Assembly: GCA_021827225.1 (NCBI GenBank)
Contig: JAKAXG010000142.1
Coordinates: 1 to 8,781 of the forward strand
DNA: 8,781 nucleotides
From: Actinomycetes bacterium
GTDB taxonomy: Bacteria; Actinomycetota; Acidimicrobiia; Acidimicrobiales; Palsa-688
Reading direction: 5' to 3'
The translations under genes and the position numbers were made by a program. Shown here piece after piece: positions 1 to 6,210 of the stretch. Numbering within the stretch: the stretch's first letter is position 1; every line of letters begins with the position of its first letter. The notes under the pieces are model-generated. The model was not told where the DNA came from and did not search any database. It saw only the letters and a program-made list of their open reading frames with translations.

Positions 1-606
1 TCTGATAAAAAATGCCCCTCCGTCGATGTGGACTATGCGGCGGTGCCCGAGCGCCAGCAGGTGCTCAACAGCCAGCCGAACTCCGGCGATTTCATCCGTG
101 ACCACGCTGTCCACGTCCTGGCAGCGAACCGTCCTGCTGACGACCACCACCGGGCACGTCCGAGCCGTGCTGGCGATGAGTCCAGGTGACAGCAGCGAGC
201 TCACCAGGATCAGGCCGCCCACCCGGAACTCGAGCATAGCCTCGAGGGCGGCTTCCTCTCGCCGCTTCCGGCGCCCGCCCGTGCTCAGCAGGGTGCGGTA
301 GCCGCCTGTCTCAGCGGCGCCCTCGACCCCGTCGATGATCTCCGCGAAGAAGGGGTTGTGCAGGTCGTTGAGCAGGACCCCGATGGTGCGGTTGGTGCGG
401 CTGGCCAGCGAGCGTGCTATGGCATTCGGGCGGTAGCCGAGCGCAGCTGCGGCGTCGAGGACGCGACTGCGGCTGGCGGCGCTGACCTGCGGTGACCCAC
501 GCATCACAAGCGAGACGAGAGCTCGCGACACTCCAGCCTGCCGGGCCACGTCTTCCATGGTGGCTGGACGCGTATCCCCCTTGACACCGTCCCGACGGAT
601 GGCCAT
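1..606 (-). CDS. LacI-family transcriptional regulator, C-terminus cut off by the window edge
   Basis: DNA-binding repressor, probably controlling the divergent inositol operon. The frame opens with ATG at 606 and stays open for 202 codons to base 1, with no stop, so the C-terminal third is outside the window (LacI proteins are usually 330-350 residues). Residues 16-37 ([20 protein letters not shown], then RG) form the LacI helix-turn-helix. [15 protein letters not shown], about residues 58-72, is the hinge region that reads the centre of the operator. [19 protein letters not shown] begins the periplasmic-binding-protein-like effector domain, and [11 protein letters not shown] near residue 190 is a typical core strand of that domain. 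A second in-frame ATG, read from 558 (residue 17), would start directly at the helix-turn-helix. Neither start has a well-spaced Shine-Dalgarno. The effector is inferred from context, with myo-inositol or an early intermediate most likely. The family call is firm; the ligand is not visible in the sequence. Confidence 0.93.
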   Translation of the reverse strand, partial: MAIRRDGVKGDTRPATMEDVARQAGVSRALVSLVMRGSPQVSAASRSRVLDAAAALGYRPNAIARSLASRTNRTIGVLLNDLHNPFFAEIIDGVEGAAETGGYRTLLSTGGRRKRREEAALEAMLEFRVGGLILVSSLLSPGLIASTARTCPVVVVSRTVRCQDVDSVVTDEIAGVRLAVEHLLALGHRRIVHIDGGAFFIR

Positions 607-615
607 GATGCGGGT

Positions 616-645
616 ATTAAATCCTTTGGAGCGCTCTAATAGCAA
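616..645 (-). promoter_or_regulatory. Possible promoter of the LacI gene, overlapping the operator
   Basis: Reading the minus strand, TTGCTA (645-640) and TTTAAT (621-616) are separated by 18 bp and could act as -35 and -10 boxes. The palindrome at 626-639 fills the spacer, so a bound repressor would block polymerase. Transcription would then begin about 3-4 nt before the ATG at 606, giving an almost leaderless message. That agrees with the missing Shine-Dalgarno. The boxes are weak matches and were read by eye. Confidence 0.27.
626..639. promoter_or_regulatory. Putative LacI-family operator (TTGGAGCGCTCTAA)
   Basis: Even-length palindrome with a central CG step; six of seven base pairs are symmetric, and the only mismatch is G628 against T637. 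The GAGCGCTC core is the kind of centre bound by LacI-family regulators; actinobacterial CebR-type operators have the form TGGGAGCGCTCCCA. It lies 20 bp upstream of the regulator's ATG and 71 bp upstream of the iolE start. This suits autorepression plus control of the operon. The palindrome is seen directly; binding by the neighbouring LacI protein is inferred. Confidence 0.72.
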
Positions 646-698
646 GGACTTGTGTCCAAACGGCGGGAGCGAGCCGTACAGCCCTTGTGGGGGGGCGA

Positions 699-706
699 AA
701 AGGAGG
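699..706 (+). promoter_or_regulatory. Ribosome binding site that sets the iolE start
   Basis: AAAGGAGG ends 3 nt before GTG at 710. It is the strongest Shine-Dalgarno in the window. The frame is open back to an ATG at 557, but that would run through the operator and into the regulator's first codons, so the GTG at 710 is preferred. Spacing is on the short side. Confidence 0.7.
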
Positions 707-709
707 AGC

Positions 710-1612
710 GTGGGACCTATTTCGGACAGACTGGCGGCGGCGCCGATCTCTTGGGGTGTCTGTGAGGTTCCCGGGTGGGGCCAGATTCTTCCTCGGGAGC
801 GGGTGCTGGCCGACATGGCCGAGCTGGGGTTGCGGGCGACCGAGCTCGGACCGGTTGGCTATCTGGGTCCGGACCCGTCGAGCATCCGGGCGGCCGTGCA
901 GGGGGCGGGATTGGCGGCTGTCGGCGGGTTCGTGCCGCTCGTGCTCCACGACGTGACGGAGTGGCCGTCCTGGCGCCAGGAAGCTGAAAGGGCATCCCGG
1001 CTCATCGCCGGGAGTGGGGGCACGTTCTTCGTCACAGCGGTCATCGCCGACCCTGGGTGGGGGCGGCGCCCACCTCTCTCCGGTCAAGAGTGGCAGGCGG
1101 TCGCCGATGGCCTGGCGCGAGTGGACGAGATCTGCCGGGCCCACGGGATCCGGCAGGTGCTGCACCCGCATGCCGGAACTCTGGTGGAAACCGGACCGGA
1201 CATCGATCAGGTGCTCAACCGGTCATCCGTTCTGTGGTGCCTGGACACAGGTCACCTCGCCATTGGCGGAGTCGACCCCGTGGCCTTCGCCCGCTCGCAC
1301 GCCGCCCGGATCGGGCTGGTGCACCTGAAGGACGTCAACCTCTCTGTGGCCGAGAGGATGGCGGCAGACGGTCTGTCGCTCCGGGAAGCCACCGTCCAAG
1401 GGCTCTTCTGCCCCTTGGGGCGGGGCGACCTGGAGGTGGCGGCTGCGGTGGAGGAACTCGAAAAGGCCGGCTACCCGGGGTGGTACGTCCTCGAGCAGGA
1501 CACCGTGATCGCCGAGCGCGTGAGTCCCACCTCGGTCCGGCCTGCTCAGGACGTCGACATCAGCATTGAGTACCTCCGTCGACACTTCGGGTCCCCGGGC
1601 GAAGTCGGATAG
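710..1612 (+). CDS. iolE: Myo-inosose-2 dehydratase (IolE-type, AP-endonuclease-2 TIM barrel)
   Basis: Probable cytoplasmic lyase that dehydrates 2-keto-myo-inositol to 3D-(3,5/4)-trihydroxycyclohexane-1,2-dione, the second step of inositol catabolism. From GTG 710 the product is 300 residues, normal for the family. It opens with [14 protein letters not shown] (about residues 12-25), typical of actinobacterial proteins annotated as inosose dehydratases. The barrel shows the expected metal-site strands: HPHAGTLVE (H152, H154, E160), LDTGH (D179, H182), VHLKD (H205) and VLEQD (E262). GRGDLEV precedes the last helix. D179, H205 and E262 are the likely metal ligands by family analogy. It is the first gene of the operon, and its TAG stop directly abuts the ATG of iolC. 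IolI (inosose isomerase) and IolH share this fold and are the main alternatives. IolE is favoured because IolG, IolD, IolB and IolC are all present and no other dehydratase is. Confidence 0.84.
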   Translation: MGPISDRLAAAPISWGVCEVPGWGQILPRERVLADMAELGLRATELGPVGYLGPDPSSIRAAVQGAGLAAVGGFVPLVLHDVTEWPSWRQEAERASRLIAGSGGTFFVTAVIADPGWGRRPPLSGQEWQAVADGLARVDEICRAHGIRQVLHPHAGTLVETGPDIDQVLNRSSVLWCLDTGHLAIGGVDPVAFARSHAARIGLVHLKDVNLSVAERMAADGLSLREATVQGLFCPLGRGDLEVAAAVEELEKAGYPGWYVLEQDTVIAERVSPTSVRPAQDVDISIEYLRRHFGSPGEVG

Positions 1613-2581
1613 ATGTCGATGGGCGAGCCGGCTGTACCGGACCTGCTCACGGTCGGACGAATCAGTGTCGACCTGTACTCGACCGAACCAGGTGTCGGCT
1701 GGGACGAGGTGTCCATGTTCGCCAAGTCCACAGGAGGAAGCGCCACCAACGTGGCGGTGGCTGCAGCCCGCCTCGGTCATCACGCCGCCGTGCTCACGAA
1801 GGTGGGAGCGGACCCGTTCGGCGCGTTCCTGCGCCGGCGGCTCGAGGCCTTGGGGGTGGACACCCGTTTCGTCGGTGTTCACCCAGAGCTGCGCACCCCG
1901 CTGGCTTTCGCCGTGCTGGATCCACCCGACGACCCTCAGCTGCTGTTCTACCGGGAGCCGACGGCCCCGGATCTCACCATCGAGATGGCCGATGTGGACC
2001 CCACTGTCGTCGCGAACGCGTCGGTGGTGTGGGTCACCGGAACGGGCATGTCGGCCGAGCCCAGCGCCTCGACGACACTGGAGATCCTGCGCCGACGAGC
2101 CCGCCGGCGGCACACCGTCGTCGATCTCGATTTCCGTCCGTCGCTGTGGACCAGCCGGACAGCCGCCGAGCGCAGGATAGGTTCGCTGTTGAGTTTCGCC
2201 ACGGTTGCCGTCGGCAACTGCCAGGAGTGCGAAGTGGTGGTCGGTACGGCCGATCCGTCCCGGGCCGCTGACCGGCTGCTGGCCGCAGGGGTGGACATGG
2301 CGGTGGTGAAGCAGGGAGGCGCCGGCGTGCTGGTCGCCACCTCCGGCCGGCGGCAGCTGGTCCCGCCGCGGAAGGTGCCGGTCGTGTGTGGGCTGGGAGC
2401 TGGCGACGCCTTCGGTGGGGCTCTGGTCCACGGCCTTCTCCGGGGATGGGATCCCGTCCGCGCCGTGACGTTCGCCAACGCCGCTGGGGCGCTGGTGGCA
2501 TCGCGGGTCCTCTGCGCCGACGCCATGGGCACGGCCGAAGAGATCTCCGAGATCATGGGGAGTGCCGGTGGAACTGTCTGA
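1613..2581 (+). CDS. iolC: 5-dehydro-2-deoxygluconokinase (PfkB/ribokinase family)
   Basis: ATP-dependent sugar kinase that phosphorylates 5-dehydro-2-deoxy-D-gluconate to its 6-phosphate, fifth step of the pathway. It is 322 residues, a single PfkB domain. The N-terminal substrate signature GGSATNVAVAAARLG starts at G41. The C-terminal PfkB signature is GLGAGDAFGGALVHGLL, with catalytic base D265 in GAGDAF. DPQLLFYREPTAPDLTIE, about residues 107-124, is a stretch typical of IolC among PfkB kinases. The ATG at 1613 follows the iolE stop with no gap and has only a weak upstream purine stretch, so translation is probably coupled; ATG at 1619 is a possible alternative. Unlike the gammaproteobacterial IolC fusions, there is no C-terminal DUF2090 aldolase domain. 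That activity may come from the next gene, which overlaps this one by 14 nt. Confidence 0.92.
   Translation: MSMGEPAVPDLLTVGRISVDLYSTEPGVGWDEVSMFAKSTGGSATNVAVAAARLGHHAAVLTKVGADPFGAFLRRRLEALGVDTRFVGVHPELRTPLAFAVLDPPDDPQLLFYREPTAPDLTIEMADVDPTVVANASVVWVTGTGMSAEPSASTTLEILRRRARRRHTVVDLDFRPSLWTSRTAAERRIGSLLSFATVAVGNCQECEVVVGTADPSRAADRLLAAGVDMAVVKQGGAGVLVATSGRRQLVPPRKVPVVCGLGAGDAFGGALVHGLLRGWDPVRAVTFANAAGALVASRVLCADAMGTAEEISEIMGSAGGTV
2557..2562 (+). promoter_or_regulatory. Ribosome binding site that sets the aldolase start, inside iolC
   Basis: GGGGAG lies 5 nt before GTG 2568 and within the last codons of iolC. An in-frame GTG at 2562 overlaps this motif and so could not use it. The start is therefore placed at 2568, two codons later. 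Confidence 0.55.
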
Positions 2582-3470
2582 CGCGTCGCTCGTCCGCCTG
2601 GCCGAGGTCCGGCTCCGGGATCCGGATTCGATTATCTCCGCCCTCCTCGAGCGCAGGCGCCGCCGGGTCCTTGCGCCGGACGGCCTTCTCTTCATCGTCG
2701 CCGCCGACCACGCCGCGCGCGGCGCCCTAGCAGCCGGAACGGATCCGGTCGCCATGGGTGACCGCCTCGATCTGATACGTCGCCTGGCCACGGCTCTCGA
2801 GCACCCGCGAGTCGATGGAGTCCTCGGCAGCGCCGACATCATCGAGGATCTGGCTCTGCTCCGGGTCCTCGACGACAAGATCGTCCTGGGCACGATGAAC
2901 CGGGGAGGCATCCCTGGGGCCGCGTGGGAGATGGATGACCGGATGACCGCCTACGACGCAGAGCATCTCGATCGCTGCGGCCTCGACGGTGGCAAGATCC
3001 TGCTACGGATCGATCTCGACGACCCTGGAACCGTGCGGACGCTGGAGGCGGCCGGCCGGGCCGTCACGGAACTCTCCGATCGCAAGCTGATCGCCATGTT
3101 GGAACCTCTGCCATACAGCCGACGAGCCGACGGGCGGTCCGTGTTCGACAGCCGTGCCGGCCGCGTCACGCAGGCTGTCGCCGTCGCCAGCGGGCTGGGA
3201 GCATCCTCCACCCGCACATGGTTGAAAATTCCTGTCGGCCCCGGCACCCGGGAGGCCCTGTCGGCCACGACCTGCCCCACCCTGCTGATGGGAGGTCCAC
3301 TTGCCCAGGATCGACGGAAGGCGCTGTGCTCGTGGGCCGAGGCATTGGCGCACCCGCACTGCCGGGGTCTCGTGGTGGGCAGGAACGTGTTGTACCCGCC
3401 GGACGGGGATGTGGCTGCTGCAGTCGACGCCATCGCCGCAATAGTCACCGCCGAAGCGGAGCGATCATGA
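2568..3470 (+). CDS. Cgl0159-type (beta/alpha)8 aldolase, candidate 5-dehydro-2-deoxyphosphogluconate aldolase
   Basis: A 300-residue TIM-barrel protein resembling the Cgl0159 family found in actinobacterial inositol clusters, often labelled deoxyribose-phosphate aldolase-like. Visible barrel strands are LLFIVAADHAARGA (D47, H48), VDGVLGSADIIEDL, KIVLGTMNRGG, GGKILLRIDLDD (K143, R147, D149), KLIAMLEPLPYSRR (E179), TWLKIPVG (K220) and GLVVGRNVLYP near the C-terminus, which looks like a phosphate-binding end. K220 in LKIP is the best Schiff-base lysine candidate for a class I aldolase; K143 is the alternative. By position between kinase and isomerase, and because no IolJ is present, I infer that it splits the phosphorylated product of IolC into dihydroxyacetone phosphate and malonate semialdehyde. 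It overlaps iolC by 14 nt and iolB by 4 nt, so it is expected to be co-translated with both. The fold and family are well supported; the exact substrate is inferred. Confidence 0.8.
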   Translation: MELSDASLVRLAEVRLRDPDSIISALLERRRRRVLAPDGLLFIVAADHAARGALAAGTDPVAMGDRLDLIRRLATALEHPRVDGVLGSADIIEDLALLRVLDDKIVLGTMNRGGIPGAAWEMDDRMTAYDAEHLDRCGLDGGKILLRIDLDDPGTVRTLEAAGRAVTELSDRKLIAMLEPLPYSRRADGRSVFDSRAGRVTQAVAVASGLGASSTRTWLKIPVGPGTREALSATTCPTLLMGGPLAQDRRKALCSWAEALAHPHCRGLVVGRNVLYPPDGDVAAAVDAIAAIVTAEAERS

Positions 3471-4363
3471 GCCCCGCCCGCCGACTCCACCACCCTCACG
3501 GCTCGCTGTCGACAGACGGCTTGGAAGTAGATCTGGGCCCTGAAGAAGCCGGATGGACGTTCAGCGGACTGCGGGTTGCCACAGTTGATGCGGGTGGTCA
3601 GCTTGGCGTGTCCACCGCCGACTTCGAGATGGCGGTGCTACCGCTGGCGGGTGCCCTCGACGTCGAGGCCGGCGGGCGATCGTGGCGCTTACATGGACGA
3701 AAAGATGTCTTCTCGGCCGTCACCGACTGGCTCTACCTCCCCCCGGAGACCGACGCTCGTATCGCGTCCGCGCAGGGATGCCAAGTGGCCCTGCCGTCGT
3801 CGCGAGCCAGTCGCCGCTTCCCGGCGGTCTACGTACCCTCGTCCGAGGTCCCGGTGGAAGTGCGCGGAGCCGGGCCCGCTACCCGTCAGGTCAACAACTT
3901 CATGGCGCCGGACGTCTTCGACGGAGCCGATCGGCTCATGTGCGTCGAGGTCCTCACACCGGACGGGAACTGGTCGTCGTACCCCCCTCACAAGCATGAC
4001 GATTCGCCCGAGTGCCCGGTGAACAACGAGGAGATCTACTACTTCCAGGTGGGAGCCCTCGCCGCCGCGGAGCCAGCGGAAGGCTTCGCCATGCACCGCA
4101 CTTATACCGGAGACGGTCAGATAGACGAGAACGTGATCATCCGCCACGGTGACGTCTTCTGCATCCCGCGTGGCTATCACGGGCCGTCCATCGCCGCACC
4201 CGGCTACCCGCTCTACTACCTGAACGTGCTGGCCGGCCCCGGCGGTGATCGGAGTATGGCCTTCTGCGACGACCCGTCCCATCACTGGGTGCGAGACGCC
4301 TGGGAGGGAATGGAGCCCGATCCCCGCTGTCCTATGACCCCCGGGGCTTGGGGCGGGCCTTGA
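3467..4363 (+). CDS. iolB: 5-deoxy-glucuronate isomerase
   Basis: Bicupin isomerase that converts 5-deoxy-D-glucuronate, the IolD product, to 5-dehydro-2-deoxy-D-gluconate, the IolC substrate. It has 298 residues, close to the usual IolB length. The C-terminal cupin carries the metal site: YPPHKHD (H175, H177), NNEEIYYFQ (E188/E189) and RGYHGPS (H238), consistent with a His-His-Glu-His set. The N-terminal half is the degenerate cupin, including FEMAVLPLAGALDVEAGG. NNFMAPDVFDGADRLMCVEVLTPDGNWSSYPPHKHD is a near-diagnostic IolB stretch and is followed by ENVIIRHGDVFCIPRGYHGP. The frame is open further upstream to 3218, but ATG 3467 is chosen. It has GGAG 5 nt upstream, gives the ATGA overlap with the preceding stop, and yields the family-length product. 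The N-terminal HHPHGS segment also fits IolB. Confidence 0.95.
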   Translation: MSPARRLHHPHGSLSTDGLEVDLGPEEAGWTFSGLRVATVDAGGQLGVSTADFEMAVLPLAGALDVEAGGRSWRLHGRKDVFSAVTDWLYLPPETDARIASAQGCQVALPSSRASRRFPAVYVPSSEVPVEVRGAGPATRQVNNFMAPDVFDGADRLMCVEVLTPDGNWSSYPPHKHDDSPECPVNNEEIYYFQVGALAAAEPAEGFAMHRTYTGDGQIDENVIIRHGDVFCIPRGYHGPSIAAPGYPLYYLNVLAGPGGDRSMAFCDDPSHHWVRDAWEGMEPDPRCPMTPGAWGGP

Positions 4364-4380
4364 GCGGCGGACCCGTTCGG

Positions 4381-6210
4381 ATGACCACCGCCGAGGCCAT
4401 CGTACGATGGGCGGGGGCGCAGCGTACGCGGATAGAGGGAGACGAGGTTCCCCTCTTCCCCGGTGTGTTCGCCATATTCGGTCACGGCAACGTCACCTGC
4501 CTCGGGCATGCCCTCCAGGAAGCCGGTGCTCTCCTGCCCACCTGGAGGGGCCAGAACGAACAGGGCATGGCCCTGGCCGCGGTGGCCTACGCCAAGGCCA
4601 AGCGGAGGCGCCAGGTGATGATATGCGCGTCGTCGATCGGCCCGGGTGCGTTGAACATGGTCACCGCTGCCGGAGTGGCCATGGCCGACCGGCTGCCTCT
4701 GCTCCTCCTGGCCGGTGACACCTTCAGCAGCCGGGGACCGGACCCGGTCCTGCAGCAGGTCGAGCACCCGGGCATCCCGTCGATCACGGCCAATGACGCC
4801 TTTCGCGCCGTCGTCCGGTTCTGGGATCGCATCACCCGCCCCGACCAGCTGTTGCAGTCCCTTCCCCAGGCCCTGCGGGTACTTCTCGACCCTGCGGAAT
4901 GCGGGCCGGTGCTTCTCGCCCTGCCCCAAGACGTCCAGGCCGACGCATTCGACTTCCCCGCCGAACTCTTCCAGCCTACCGTTCACGTCTGTCCGCGGGC
5001 CCGCCCGGATCGGAGTGAACTGAAGGCGGCGGCAAGCATCTTGCGCTTCGCTCGGAGGCCGCTCCTAGTAGCGGGAGGCGGTGTGCACTACTCCCTGGCG
5101 GAGGAGGAGCTGGCCCACTTCGCAGAGCGCCACGGGATCCCCGTCGCCGAGACGATGGCCGGCCGGTCCAGTCTGGTCGCGGGACACCCCCGCTGGGCCG
5201 GCCCCATCGGGGTCACCGGTTGGTCGAGCACCAACTCTCTCGCCGCCGCCGCCGACGTGATCCTCGCTGTCGGCACGCGCCTCGGGGACTTCACCACGGG
5301 GTCGTGGACGGTGTTCGCCTCCGAAGGTGCCCGGATGATCGGGTTGAACGCCGCCCGCTTCGACTCGATCAAGCATGGCTCTCAGCCGCTCGTCTGTGAC
5401 GCCATGGTCGGGCTGGAGGAGCTGAGTGCGGCGCTGGGCGGATGGAAGGCCGAGCCCGAGTGGGCCGAGAGCGCCCAGCGGGCCACCAGCAGCAGTAAAG
5501 ATGAGATCCGGCTTCGGAGTAACCCGGACACCGCGAAACCGACCTACGCCCAGGTCGTCGCGGCGGTCAACAGGCTGGCCACCGCCGAGGACTACGTGGT
5601 GACCGCGGCCGGCGGCCTCCCGGGTGAGCTGAACGCCAACTGGCTCGCGTCCGGAATAGCGACCTTCGATTGTGAGTACGGCTTCTCGTGCATGGGCTAC
5701 GAGATCTCGGGAGGCTGGGGCGCCCGCATGGCCCGTGACGGCGGCCAGGTATTCGTGCTGGTCGGGGACGGTTCATATCTCATGTTGAACAGCGACCTCT
5801 ACAGCTCGGTTCTGTACGGACAAAAGATGATCGTCGTGGTCTGTGACAACGGTGGTTACGCGGTCATCGAGCGGCTGCAGACGGAGCAGGGCGGGGTGTC
5901 CTTCAACAACATGCTCGACGGGGTGGGCGCGGGAGCATCAGTGCGGGCTGATTTCTCGGCCCACGCCGCGTCGATGGGGTGCCTGTCCGAAACCGTGACC
6001 GATCTGGCCGGGCTGGAAGAGGCACTCGGCCGGGCCCGGCATGCGGACCGCACGTCGGTAATCGTGATCGAGACCGACCCGGACAAGTGGTCCGGGGGCG
6101 GATCCTTCTGGGAGGTGGGGGTGCCTGAGGTGAGCGTGCGGAGCGAGGTGCGGGAGGCCCGATCCAGGATGGATCTGGCAAAGAAGGCCCAGCGCCTGGG
6201 GTACCTGTAG
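4381..6210 (+). CDS. iolD: 3D-(3,5/4)-trihydroxycyclohexane-1,2-dione hydrolase (ThDP-dependent)
   Basis: Thiamine-diphosphate enzyme that hydrolyses the ring of the IolE product to give 5-deoxy-D-glucuronate. The 609 residues have the usual three-domain ThDP layout. The PYR domain begins VPLFPGVFAIFGHGNVTCL and carries the activating glutamate E60 in RGQNEQGMALAAVAYAK. A middle domain includes RFARRPLLVAGGGVHYS and the ADVILAVGTRLGDF stretch. The PP domain has the cofactor motif starting GDGSYLMLNSD (residues 462-472), with DNGGY about 30 residues after GDG. FGHGNV is typical of IolD. The start is uncertain: the frame stays open to TTG codons at 4360 and 4348, the latter overlapping iolB. 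ATG 4381 is preferred because family N-termini begin close to TTAEAIVRW; it has only a loose GGCGGA upstream. The gap after iolB is then 17 nt. The stop shares one base with the iolG start. Confidence 0.95.
   Translation: MTTAEAIVRWAGAQRTRIEGDEVPLFPGVFAIFGHGNVTCLGHALQEAGALLPTWRGQNEQGMALAAVAYAKAKRRRQVMICASSIGPGALNMVTAAGVAMADRLPLLLLAGDTFSSRGPDPVLQQVEHPGIPSITANDAFRAVVRFWDRITRPDQLLQSLPQALRVLLDPAECGPVLLALPQDVQADAFDFPAELFQPTVHVCPRARPDRSELKAAASILRFARRPLLVAGGGVHYSLAEEELAHFAERHGIPVAETMAGRSSLVAGHPRWAGPIGVTGWSSTNSLAAAADVILAVGTRLGDFTTGSWTVFASEGARMIGLNAARFDSIKHGSQPLVCDAMVGLEELSAALGGWKAEPEWAESAQRATSSSKDEIRLRSNPDTAKPTYAQVVAAVNRLATAEDYVVTAAGGLPGELNANWLASGIATFDCEYGFSCMGYEISGGWGARMARDGGQVFVLVGDGSYLMLNSDLYSSVLYGQKMIVVVCDNGGYAVIERLQTEQGGVSFNNMLDGVGAGASVRADFSAHAASMGCLSETVTDLAGLEEALGRARHADRTSVIVIETDPDKWSGGGSFWEVGVPEVSVRSEVREARSRMDLAKKAQRLGYL

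Larger units (their letters stand above)
607..709. promoter_or_regulatory. Divergent control region between the LacI regulator and iolE
   Basis: This 103-bp gap separates two divergent start codons. Its left half (611-660) is AT-richer than its surroundings and carries the 14-bp palindrome at 626-639. A second, weaker dyad is GGAC-ttgt-GTCC at 646-657. TTTGGA (625-630) and TCCAAA (655-660) also form a wider inverted pair. The right half has a run of seven G at 689-695 followed by the iolE ribosome binding site. I see no convincing -35/-10 pair for the iolE direction, so that promoter stays unassigned. The layout suggests one repressor controlling both directions. Confidence 0.7.

Noticed and set aside
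689..695. Run of seven G upstream of iolE as a phase-variable tract
   Set aside because: It is in a non-coding leader, is short, and sits in G-rich DNA where such runs are common. It is only a place to watch for sequencing error.
557..709. N-terminal extension of iolE from ATG 557
   Set aside because: It would overlap the regulator's coding start and read through the operator. The Shine-Dalgarno at 699-706 and the family N-terminus both point to GTG 710.
1223..2911. A 562-codon open frame on the minus strand across iolE, iolC and the aldolase gene
   Set aside because: It lies antisense to three genes with clear family motifs. Its translation is rich in Arg, Pro, Gly and His with no recognisable domain, as expected from high GC at third codon positions.
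3218..3466. N-terminal extension of iolB from 3218
   Set aside because: It lies within the aldolase gene in another frame. ATG 3467 has a good ribosome binding site, an ATGA overlap and gives the normal IolB length.
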